Below are positions 57,250 through 64,000 of a DNA stretch of 64,000 nt, one piece after another. Made by a program: the position numbers and the translations under genes. The stretch is from Pseudoramibacter alactolyticus ATCC 23263 (GTDB taxonomy: Bacteria > Bacillota > Clostridia > Eubacteriales > Eubacteriaceae). Positions within the stretch are counted from its first letter, which is position 1, and every line of letters begins with the position of its first letter. The notes below the pieces were generated by a model. That model saw only the letters and a program-made list of their open reading frames with translations. It did not search any database and was not told the origin of the DNA. Location of the stretch: positions 1,213,412 through 1,277,411 of the forward strand of contig NZ_GL622359.1 of assembly GCF_000185505.1 (NCBI RefSeq), given 5' to 3'.

Positions 57250-57257
57250 GGGGCTGC

Positions 57258-57911
57258 TCATTCGCCGAAGACGGCGATATAGTCTTTCTTGAAGTTTTCG
57301 ATGCCGCGGTCGGTCAGCGGATGGGCGATCATCTGGTCGATCACCTTCATCGGCACGGTGCAGATGTCGGCCCCGGCGGCCGCGCAGTCGACGACGTGCA
57401 TCGGGTGGCGCACCGACGCGGCGATGATTTCCGTGTCGATGCCCTGCACGTCAAAAATTTCCGCGATGTTCACCACCAGCTCGACCCCGTCGGTGGCAAT
57501 ATCGTCCAGACGGCCGAGAAACGGCGACACATAGGCCGCGCCCGCCATGGCCGCAAGCAGCGCCTGGCCGGCGGAGAAAATCAGGGTGACGTTGCAGCGA
57601 ATGCCTTCGGCCGAGAGCACCTTGGTGGCCTTGAGCCCTTCGGCGGTCATCGGGATCTTCACCACCATGTTCGGGTGAATCTTCGCGATTTCGCGCCCCT
57701 CGGCGATCATGCCCTCGGCGTCGGTGGTCGTCGCCTTCACTTCGCCGGAAATTGGCCCGTCGACAATCGACGTGATTTCCTTGATGACTTCGTTAAAATC
57801 GCGGCCTTCCTTGGCGATCAGCGACGGGTTCGTCGTGACCCCGCAGATCACACCCATGTCGTTGGCTTTGCGGATGGCGTCCACATTGGCCGTATCCAGG
57901 AAAAATTTCAT
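57258..57911 (-). CDS. tal: Transaldolase (TalC/FSA-like short form)
   Basis: 217 residues, the short decameric class. [33 protein letters not shown], catalytic Lys near 85 in [35 protein letters not shown] and [11 protein letters not shown]. It moves dihydroxyacetone units in the non-oxidative pentose phosphate pathway; fructose-6-phosphate aldolase activity is possible. GAGGAG precedes the ATG. It shares the strand with both transketolase halves. Confidence 0.95.
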   Translation of the reverse strand: MKFFLDTANVDAIRKANDMGVICGVTTNPSLIAKEGRDFNEVIKEITSIVDGPISGEVKATTTDAEGMIAEGREIAKIHPNMVVKIPMTAEGLKATKVLSAEGIRCNVTLIFSAGQALLAAMAGAAYVSPFLGRLDDIATDGVELVVNIAEIFDVQGIDTEIIAASVRHPMHVVDCAAAGADICTVPMKVIDQMIAHPLTDRGIENFKKDYIAVFGE

Positions 57912-58008
57912 AATACACGCTCCTCTTTATCTTTAAATTCTCGCCCCGATCGGCGATTTTGGCACAATTTAAAACGGCTGCGGCCGAAACCGGAACCGTT
58001 TTTCTGTT

Positions 58009-58944
58009 TTACTTGCGGGCGATGGCCGCTTTGGCCGCCGCCGCGATATGCTCCGCGGTAAGACCGTAATGTTCGAGCACCTCCAGAGCCTTGCCGGACT
58101 GGCCGAATGCGTCGTCGATGCCGACCTTCTCCACCGGGGCGGGCGCCGTTTCCGCCAGCACTTCGCACACGGCGCCGGCGAGCCCGCCGATGACGGAATG
58201 TTCCTCCGCGGTGACGATGGCGCCGGTTTCCTTCGCCGCCGCTGCGATCGCGTCGCGGTCGATGGGCTTGACGGAGCCCATATTGAGCACCCGGGCGCTG
58301 ATGCCGTCGGCGGCCAGGCGTTCGGCGGCGTCGAGGGCGCGTTCCACCATCAGCCCGATGGCCATGATGGTGACGTCGCTGCCTTCGCGCAGGGTCACGG
58401 CCTTGCCCAGCTCAAACCGGTAATCCTCCGGCAGAATCACATTGGTGGCCAGACGGCCGAGGCGGATATAGACCGGCCCGTCGATGGCGATGGCCGCGTC
58501 CATCATGCGTCTGGTTTCAACGGCGTCCGCCGGGACGAGCACCGTCATGTTGGGCAGCACGCGCATCAGCGCAATGTCTTCCACCGACTGGTGGGAGCCG
58601 CCGTCTTCCCCGACGGAAACGCCGGAATGGGTGCAGGCCACCTTCACGTTGAGTTTGGAATAGCAGATGCTGTTGCGGATGATTTCGAAGGCGCGGCCGG
58701 CGCCGAAAATGGCAAAGGTGCTGGCGAAGGGAATTTTGCCCGTCGTCGAGATCCCGGCGGCCATGCCCATCAGGTCGCATTCGGCGATCCCGGCGTTAAA
58801 ATGGCGGTCCGAGAAGGCTTTCTTGAAGGTGCCGGTTTTGGTCGCGCCGGACAGGTCGGCGTCGAACACGACGATATCCGGATTTTCTTTGCCGAGCTCC
58901 GCTAAATAATTACCGTAAGTTTCTCTTGTCGCTTGTTTTTCCAT
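58009..58944 (-). CDS. Transketolase C-terminal subunit
   Basis: 311 residues: pyrimidine-binding domain (VFDADLSGATKTGTFKKAFS, FNAGIAECDLMGMAAGIST, CTHSGVSVGEDGGSHQSVED) followed by the C-terminal transketolase domain. It pairs with the adjacent N-terminal subunit to make a whole TPP enzyme, a split form common in Clostridia and Archaea. Confidence 0.95.
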   Translation of the reverse strand: MEKQATRETYGNYLAELGKENPDIVVFDADLSGATKTGTFKKAFSDRHFNAGIAECDLMGMAAGISTTGKIPFASTFAIFGAGRAFEIIRNSICYSKLNVKVACTHSGVSVGEDGGSHQSVEDIALMRVLPNMTVLVPADAVETRRMMDAAIAIDGPVYIRLGRLATNVILPEDYRFELGKAVTLREGSDVTIMAIGLMVERALDAAERLAADGISARVLNMGSVKPIDRDAIAAAAKETGAIVTAEEHSVIGGLAGAVCEVLAETAPAPVEKVGIDDAFGQSGKALEVLEHYGLTAEHIAAAAKAAIARK

Positions 58945-58974
58945 TCGGTTGTTACTCCTTGTTCGAAAATCCGA

Positions 58975-59781
58975 TTATGCCAGATCCTTCAGCGCCTGCG
59001 CCACCTCTTCGGCGTTCGGGCCCTTGCCGTGCCAGCCGACCTGGTTTTCCATGAAGGAGACGCCCTTGCCCTTCACCGTTTTGCAGACGAGCACGGAGGG
59101 CTTATCGGTACAGGCTTCGGCCTGTGCCAGCGCGCCACGCAGCTGATCGAAGTCGTTGCCGTCGGCCACGTTGATCACATTCCAGCCGAAGGCCGCAAAT
59201 TTTTCGTCGATGGGATAGGGGCTCATGACGTCGGTAATCGGACCGTCGATCTGCAGGTTGTTGTTGTCCACAAAAGCGGTCAGGTTCGATAGGCCGTAAT
59301 GGGCTGCGGCCATGGCCGCCTCCCAGACGATACCCTCTTCGATTTCGCCGTCGCCGAGCAGGGCATAGGTGCGCCAGCCGGCTCCGTCGATCTTCGCGCC
59401 CAGCGCCATGCCGACCGCCGTGGAGAAACCCTGGCCCAGCGATCCGGTGGACATGTCCACCCCCGGCACGTGATCCATGGCCGGGTGCCCCTGGAGCATC
59501 GCCCCCAATTGTCTTAAATGATCGAGCTCTTCTTTGGGGAAGAAGCCCCTTTCGGCCAGCGTGGCATAAAGCACCGGCGCCGCATGCCCCTTGGACAGCA
59601 CAAAGCGGTCGCGGTCCGCCTTTTTCGGATCCCCCGGATCCACATTCATCTTTTCATAATAAAGCAGGGTCAAAATTTCCACCGCGGACAGCGATCCGCC
59701 GGGATGCCCGGAGGCCGCTTTCCCAATGCTTTTAACGATGTCTCTGCGAATTTCCTTTGCAATAGGTTTCAGATCTGCCAT
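58975..59781 (-). CDS. Transketolase N-terminal subunit
   Basis: 268 residues from the ATG after AAGGAG. TPP-binding SIGKAASGHPGGSLSAVEIL, SKGHAAPVLYATLAERGFF, GSLGQGFSTAVGMALGAKID and GDGEIEEGIVWEAAMAAAHY with the Mg/TPP GDG...N motif (NNNLQIDG). 30 bp before the C-terminal subunit. Confidence 0.96.
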   Translation of the reverse strand: MADLKPIAKEIRRDIVKSIGKAASGHPGGSLSAVEILTLLYYEKMNVDPGDPKKADRDRFVLSKGHAAPVLYATLAERGFFPKEELDHLRQLGAMLQGHPAMDHVPGVDMSTGSLGQGFSTAVGMALGAKIDGAGWRTYALLGDGEIEEGIVWEAAMAAAHYGLSNLTAFVDNNNLQIDGPITDVMSPYPIDEKFAAFGWNVINVADGNDFDQLRGALAQAEACTDKPSVLVCKTVKGKGVSFMENQVGWHGKGPNAEEVAQALKDLA

Positions 59782-59837
59782 AAAATGCTCCTTCTTTTGC
59801 AATGCTTGCTGGTTCACGATCGCCGACGTCTACCCTT

Positions 59838-60116
59838 TTATTCTTCTTCGCCAAAGCCGTTTTCGGCCAAAGCGGCCAGCGCTTCAACCGCGGCCTCTTC
59901 GTCGTCGCCATTGGCAGTGATCACCATTTCGGTCCCCTTGGACAGCCCCATGGCCATCACCGAAATCACCGATTTGGCATTGCCCACGCGGGTCTCGTCC
60001 CGTGCGTCCGCAATGGCAATATCCGATTCGAAAACGACGGCTTCCCGGCAAAAGTTGGCTGCCGGTCTCGCGTGAAGACCGGTTTTATTGATGATTTTAA
60101 CGGTTTTGCTGTACAT
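59838..60116 (-). CDS. ptsH: HPr phosphocarrier protein
   Basis: 92 residues. Active His in NKTGLHARPAANF (residue about 15) and the regulatory Ser in NAKSVISVMAMGLSKGTE (about 46). It passes phosphate in the PTS; the Ser site implies HPr kinase-type catabolite control. The second ATG was chosen because GGGAG stands eight bases before it but only two before the first. Confidence 0.9.
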   Translation of the reverse strand: MYSKTVKIINKTGLHARPAANFCREAVVFESDIAIADARDETRVGNAKSVISVMAMGLSKGTEMVITANGDDEEAAVEALAALAENGFGEEE

Positions 60117-60142
60117 AGCCATACTCCCTTTTCCTTTTGTTC

Positions 60143-60172
60143 ATTATACACTCCCCCCATTTTCACTGTCAA
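60143..60172 (-). promoter_or_regulatory. Promoter of ptsH
   Basis: Minus-strand TTGACA (60167-60172) and TATAAT (60143-60148) with an 18-bp spacer, 27 bp before the HPr start. Confidence 0.88.
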
Positions 60173-60261
60173 AAGAATCGCACGGGGAAAGACGCACTTT
60201 TCTTTAATTTCCTTTTTGGATTTTAGTGAAATTATTTTCACGTTTTTTTCATCTGTTTATT

Positions 60262-60804
60262 TTAATGCGTGACGTCCGACTTGCGCAGCGCGTCCAGTTC
60301 TGTGAAGACCCCGCCTTCGATCTGATCGCCCAGACGATGGTGCTGCGCCGCCTCGCTGCCGCGGTCGGGCGCCGCCCCGCCGATCTCGCCCATCGCCCGG
60401 ACCAGTTCCCGGGATGAGATGCGCACCGCGCCACTGCCCAGAACCATCTGCTGCACCGCGCCGTCGGAGGTCACCACTTCCACCAGGCGCCGGCTGCGGC
60501 GGCGCTTCTCCGGGGTATCGCCCAAAAGCTCCACCACGCGGCGCTCGATATAAGCGTCGGCGGTGATATCCCGGCCGGTAAACACCACTGTGATCCCCAA
60601 GCGCTTTTCCTCCCGGGTCTTCGGGTCCTCCCGGGCATAGGCGTCGAAGACGAGCACGGTCTCGCAGCCCTTGAAACCACTGTAATTCGCCAGGCGATGG
60701 ATCAGATCCTCTCGCTCATCCGCCAAATCGAAGACCGCCCGCTTTTCGAGCTCCGCATGCTGATAGATCACGTTGTAGCCGTCGACGATCAAATAGCGGT
60801 TCAC
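60262..60804 (-). CDS. rae1: NYN-domain RNase (Rae1/YacP family)
   Basis: 180 residues, start GTG. RYLIVDGYNVIYQHAELEKR carries the first acidic residue of the PIN-like NYN domain; VLVFDAYAREDPKTREEKRL, VVFTGRDITADAYIERRVVE and VVTSDGAVQQMVLGSGA supply the others. In Bacillus this family cleaves mRNA on ribosomes. It overlaps the rlmB stop by four bases. Confidence 0.9.
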   Translation of the reverse strand: MNRYLIVDGYNVIYQHAELEKRAVFDLADEREDLIHRLANYSGFKGCETVLVFDAYAREDPKTREEKRLGITVVFTGRDITADAYIERRVVELLGDTPEKRRRSRRLVEVVTSDGAVQQMVLGSGAVRISSRELVRAMGEIGGAAPDRGSEAAQHHRLGDQIEGGVFTELDALRKSDVTH

Positions 60805-61598
60805 GATTCGGCCCCGTGGCGCTGCCTGGCAGCCTCCGCCATCAGAATCCCCGCCGCCACCGAGGCGTTAAAGGAGTCGATGCTGCCGTAATTGGGGATC
60901 GATGCGGTAAAATCGCAGTGCTTTTTCACGTTGGGGCTGATGCCCTTGCCCTCGCTGCCGATGACCAGCGCGAGCTTTCCGGTGAAATCCCGGGTATAAT
61001 AGGGCGCGCCGGCCATATCCGCGGCGGCCACCCAAAAGCCCTGGGCCTTGAGCGTCTCGAGGCAGCGGGCGAGATTGCCCACTTTCACCATGGACGTGGC
61101 GTTCATCGCGCCAGCCGAGGCCTTCATCGAAACGGCCGTCACCGAGGCGGATCGCCGGTCCGGAAAGATCACCCCGTGAGCGCCGCAAAGGTTGGCCGAG
61201 CGCACGATCGCGCCGAAATTGTGGGGATCGAGCACATGGTCCATAACGACGACAAAGGCGTCTTCCCCCGCGGCCTCGGCCTTCGCGAGCACGGCCGAAA
61301 GCGACTGATAGGCAAAGGGGGCCGTCACCGCCGCAATGCCCTGGTGATGCCCGCCGTCGGCCAGAGCGGCAAGCTTCGCCTTGTCCACCGAGTGGACGAT
61401 GATGCGCCGCTTCTTGGCCTGATCGATCAAATCGCCCAGCACGTGGTCGCGGTTGTCCTTCATCACGTAGAGCTTGTCGATCTGGCGGCCGGTGCGCAGG
61501 GCTTCCCGCACCGGATTTTTGCCGACGATCACAAAGGCATCGGCATTTTCGCCGCGCCCTTCCCGGGGCTTTGCGCCCGCGTTATGCTTTTGTTTCAT
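60801..61598 (-). CDS. rlmB: RlmB-like 23S rRNA 2'-O-methyltransferase (SPOUT)
   Basis: 265 residues from the ATG after GAGG. FVIVGKNPVREALRTGRQID is the substrate-binding L30e-like domain; VVMDHVLDPHNFGAIVRSAN, LALVIGSEGKGISPNVKKHC and IPNYGSIDSFNASVAAGILM are SpoU motifs 1-3. It methylates a G in 23S rRNA. The next-to-rae1 order is conserved in Firmicutes. Confidence 0.93.
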   Translation of the reverse strand: MKQKHNAGAKPREGRGENADAFVIVGKNPVREALRTGRQIDKLYVMKDNRDHVLGDLIDQAKKRRIIVHSVDKAKLAALADGGHHQGIAAVTAPFAYQSLSAVLAKAEAAGEDAFVVVMDHVLDPHNFGAIVRSANLCGAHGVIFPDRRSASVTAVSMKASAGAMNATSMVKVGNLARCLETLKAQGFWVAAADMAGAPYYTRDFTGKLALVIGSEGKGISPNVKKHCDFTASIPNYGSIDSFNASVAAGILMAEAARQRHGAES

Positions 61599-62808
61599 GG
61601 CGTTTGCCTCCACTCGTGCCGCCGGCCCTACCGGCGATGGCTTCCCGCCGGCCGCAGCGCGGCGGCAGCGGTCCGTAATACTGATAGCAATAGGTTTTGA
61701 GCATGCTGTTGTAAAGCTTGCGGTTTTTGGTCGCCCGGCGGCCGAAGGCGGCCTCAAACTCCGGATAGGCGGTGAGGATAAAATAAGACCAGTCGGGAAG
61801 TTTTTCAAAGGCGGCGCCCATCTCGCGGTAAAGCTTTTTCACCCCGGCGGCGTCCGACAGGCGCTCGCCATAGGGCGGATTGGTCACGATCACGCCGTAG
61901 CGCCGCTTGGTGCACACCTGCTGAAAGGGCAGCTTCTGAAACGCCACCAGGTCTTCCACTCCGGCCATCCGGGCGTTCGAGCGTGCCTGTTTGAGAACCC
62001 GGCCGTCGATATCGCTGCCCAGCACGCGAAAGCCTTTGCCGTTTACGGCGCGCTCGGCCTCGGTGCGGGCCGCCTGCCACCGCTTCGGCCCGATCGCCGG
62101 CCACGCCTCGGAGACGAAGTGCCGCCGCATCCCCGGGGCAATGTTTTTGCCGATCATCGCCGCCTCGATGACGATGGTACCCGAACCGCAAAGGGGATCG
62201 AGAAAGAAACGCTCCGGCTGCCAGCGGGAAAGCTTCACCAACGCCGCCGCCAGGGTCTCCTTCAGCGGGGCGCCGCCGGCATGGGCGCGGTAGCCCCGCT
62301 TGTTGAGCCCGCTGCCGCTGGTGTCCAGCGACAAAGTGACCACATCCTTCAAGATCTGAATATGGATGGGGTAGGCCGCGCCGTCCTCCGGGAACCAGCC
62401 GACCCGGTAATGGGCGCCCAGCCGCGAGGCCACGGCCTTCTTCACGATGCGCTGCCCGTCGGATTTTGAAAAGAGCTGCGACTTCACCGAGGTGATCTTC
62501 GCCGCGGGAAAGCACCCGTCCGCCGGAATCACCCTCTCCCAGGGCAGGGCGCGGGTCCCCTCGAACAGTTCGTCAAAGGTGGTCGCCTCGAAGCGGCCGA
62601 TATCCCAAAGCAGCCGGTCCGCGCAGCGCAGCCAGAGATTCGCCCGGGGAACGGCCGCCGCATCCCCGACAAAGTGGACCCGGCCGTTCTCCACCCCTTC
62701 GACGGCGTAGCCCAAGGCGGCCACCTCGTCCTTCACCAAACTTTCCAGGCCAAAGGCCGTCGTCGCCGTCAGGTGCAGCGGCCACGCCGCAAACTCATTC
62801 GCCGTCAA
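61582..62808 (-). CDS. RlmL/YpsC-like rRNA guanine-N2 methyltransferase
   Basis: 408 residues, probably from a TTG. N-terminal THUMP domain (LTATTAFGLESLVKDEVAAL), then the methyltransferase fold with LDPLCGSGTIVIEAAMIGKN, VLGSDIDGRVLKQARSNARM and the catalytic VIVTNPPYGERLSD. It methylates a guanine N2 in 23S rRNA in related proteins. Start uncertain: no strong ribosome binding site and the gene overlaps hisS by 14 bp. Confidence 0.88.
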   Translation of the reverse strand: MTANEFAAWPLHLTATTAFGLESLVKDEVAALGYAVEGVENGRVHFVGDAAAVPRANLWLRCADRLLWDIGRFEATTFDELFEGTRALPWERVIPADGCFPAAKITSVKSQLFSKSDGQRIVKKAVASRLGAHYRVGWFPEDGAAYPIHIQILKDVVTLSLDTSGSGLNKRGYRAHAGGAPLKETLAAALVKLSRWQPERFFLDPLCGSGTIVIEAAMIGKNIAPGMRRHFVSEAWPAIGPKRWQAARTEAERAVNGKGFRVLGSDIDGRVLKQARSNARMAGVEDLVAFQKLPFQQVCTKRRYGVIVTNPPYGERLSDAAGVKKLYREMGAAFEKLPDWSYFILTAYPEFEAAFGRRATKNRKLYNSMLKTYCYQYYGPLPPRCGRREAIAGRAGGTSGGKRHETKA

Positions 62809-64000
62809 AGGCCTTCACCGCTTCGTCCCGGCCGAACACCATGAACCCGGCGTAGCCCGCCGCCTCGCAGTGGCCGATCTGCTTGCCGAGCTTTTTCTTC
62901 TGGGTGATCAGGTTCACGCTGTAGCCCGCTTCCCGCAGCTCGTCGGCCTGAGCGATCACCGCGGCCATATCGGCGTCCGCCCGGTGGAAAAGCGCCGCGC
63001 GCCGCTCCGTCTTTGCCGCGCCCGCTTCCCGTTCCATCAACAGGCCGACAATGCGTTCAAAACCGATGGAAAAGCCCACCGCCGGCACCGAGGTCTTGGT
63101 GTAACGGCCGATCATGTTGTCGTAGCGGCCGCCGCCGGCAATAGAATAGCCCACATCGCCCCAGCGCACCTCAAACACCTGCCCGGTGTAATAACCCATG
63201 CCCCGGATCAGCGTGAAATCAAATTCGATGCGGTAACGCCCCGCCGCAAGAGCCGTCGTCGTTTCGATCACCCGTTTCAGATCGGCCACGGCCGCGGCCC
63301 CATCCACCCGGTCATCGATATTGTCGAGGTTCACCTCGGCCACGGCGTCCACAAAATCGGATACCATCGCCGCGTCGTAGCCCTTTTCGGCCAGCTCCGC
63401 CTTCACGCCGTCGGTTCCGATCTTATCGGCCTTGTCGAGAGAGATGCACACCGAGCCCACATCCCCGGCATTAAAGCCCGCCGCCGTGATGAAGGCCGTC
63501 AGCAGGCGCCGGTCGTTGACCTTGATCGTAAAATCGTCGAAGCCCGCCGCCATCAGCGCCTTGGCCGTGGTGGCAATGAGCTCGATCTCCGCCGTCACAT
63601 CGGGGTCGCCGATGATGTCGATATCGCATTGCTTAAACGCGCGGAAGCGGCCCTTCTGGGGGCGTTCGGCGCGGAACACGTTGCCGATCTGAATCGCCTT
63701 GAAGGGCAGCTCCAGCTGCTCGGCGTTATTGGCATAAAACCGGGACAGCGGCAGGGTCAGATCGTAGCGCAGCCCTATGTCGCACAAATCCCGGCTGGTG
63801 GCGCCGGCCTTCGGGGCCAGCTTGTCCCCCCGCTTTAAAATCGTGAACAGCATCTTGAGGTTATCGCCGCCCTCGCTGCCGAGCAGCAGATCGATGTTTT
63901 CCAGCGCCGGGGTTTCGATCCGGGAAAATCCGTGGGCGCGGTAAATGCCCGCAATGGTCTGCTCCAGGTGATCCCGGACGCGCATTTCCGCCGGGAGAAT
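62795..64000 (-). CDS. hisS: Histidyl-tRNA synthetase-like (5' end cut by window edge)
   Basis: 401 residues visible, with the frame open to the right edge (…ILPAEMRVRDHLEQT). Class II core: motif 2 FRAERPQKGRFRAFKQCDID, His-binding RGMGYYTGQVFEVRWG, motif 3 AGGGRYDNMIGRY, and a C-terminal anticodon-binding domain with KKKLGKQIGHCEAAGY. HisZ, the regulatory paralogue, usually lacks this anticodon domain, which favours HisS. The first residues are outside the window. Confidence 0.88.
   Translation of the reverse strand: MLPAEMRVRDHLEQTIAGIYRAHGFSRIETPALENIDLLLGSEGGDNLKMLFTILKRGDKLAPKAGATSRDLCDIGLRYDLTLPLSRFYANNAEQLELPFKAIQIGNVFRAERPQKGRFRAFKQCDIDIIGDPDVTAEIELIATTAKALMAAGFDDFTIKVNDRRLLTAFITAAGFNAGDVGSVCISLDKADKIGTDGVKAELAEKGYDAAMVSDFVDAVAEVNLDNIDDRVDGAAAVADLKRVIETTTALAAGRYRIEFDFTLIRGMGYYTGQVFEVRWGDVGYSIAGGGRYDNMIGRYTKTSVPAVGFSIGFERIVGLLMEREAGAAKTERRAALFHRADADMAAVIAQADELREAGYSVNLITQKKKLGKQIGHCEAAGYAGFMVFGRDEAVKAFDGE

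Overview
The window looks like a chromosome segment of a low-to-moderate GC Gram-positive of class Clostridia (an Eubacteriaceae-like anaerobe is my best guess, from gene content and style only). The evidence is purine-rich AGGAGG ribosome binding sites, FeoAB, a split two-subunit transketolase beside a small transaldolase, a Rae1/YacP-RlmB pair, a type III-A CRISPR-Cas locus, and a Gram-positive siphophage-type prophage. Host genes look GC-rich, the prophage intermediate, and one small island clearly AT-rich.

Layout. 1-8.0 kb, host: feoB (cut by the left edge) and feoA; a self-contained cobalamin-riboswitch transcription unit with no gene in it; a sirtuin; a zinc-ribbon membrane protein; a possible structured attenuator; a nitroreductase; an Mrr-like restriction endonuclease; a HAD-type hydrolase; tRNA-Ala(GGC). 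8.06-39.5 kb: a nearly complete prophage integrated in the 3' half of tRNA-Ala, bounded by 53-bp attL (8059-8111) and attR (39455-39507). From right to left it carries integrase, an Abi-type HEPN protein with an upstream candidate RNA, accessory genes, a CI-like repressor and divergent promoters, small early regulators, a HUH-type Rep-like protein, dUTPase, a late regulator, HNH nuclease, terminases, portal, protease, capsid, connectors, tail genes, holin and endolysin. 39.5-42.8 kb: an AT-rich bacteriocin-type island (two 56-residue leader peptides, two CPBP membrane proteases of which one is frameshifted, and a stand-alone C39 peptidase domain) lying between two 76-bp direct repeats. 43.0-45.9 kb: trkA-trkH potassium uptake. 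45.9-56.8 kb: a complete leftward type III-A CRISPR-Cas locus (cas6, cas10, csm2-csm5, array, cas1, cas2, csm6). 56.9-64 kb, host: tRNA-Thr(GGU), tRNA-Tyr(GUA), transaldolase, split transketolase, HPr, Rae1/YacP, RlmB, an RlmL-like methyltransferase and a HisS-like synthetase (cut by the right edge).

How it works together. The Csm locus is transcribed leftward. The repeat, read on the minus strand, ends in GGGGACGGAGAC, so crRNAs carry the minus-strand spacer sequence. The plus strand of most spacers reads as plausible phage coding sense, and several include a ribosome binding site plus start codon, which is what RNA-targeting Csm should select. The array has two repeat variants separated by about 560 bp of phage-like gene fragments cut at the repeat borders. 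The prophage brings its own defence candidate (Abi/HEPN) beside its integrase, a second tRNA-derived sequence (3' half of tRNA-Thr) just inside attL, a duplicated DUF2335 membrane-protein module, an internal duplication of an excisionase-like HTH gene, and a late promoter whose leader ends in a terminator about 90 nt downstream. The most unusual signals are the gene-less cobalamin riboswitch unit, the split CRISPR array with its insert, the Abi gene with a candidate structured RNA at its start, and the repeat-flanked bacteriocin island.
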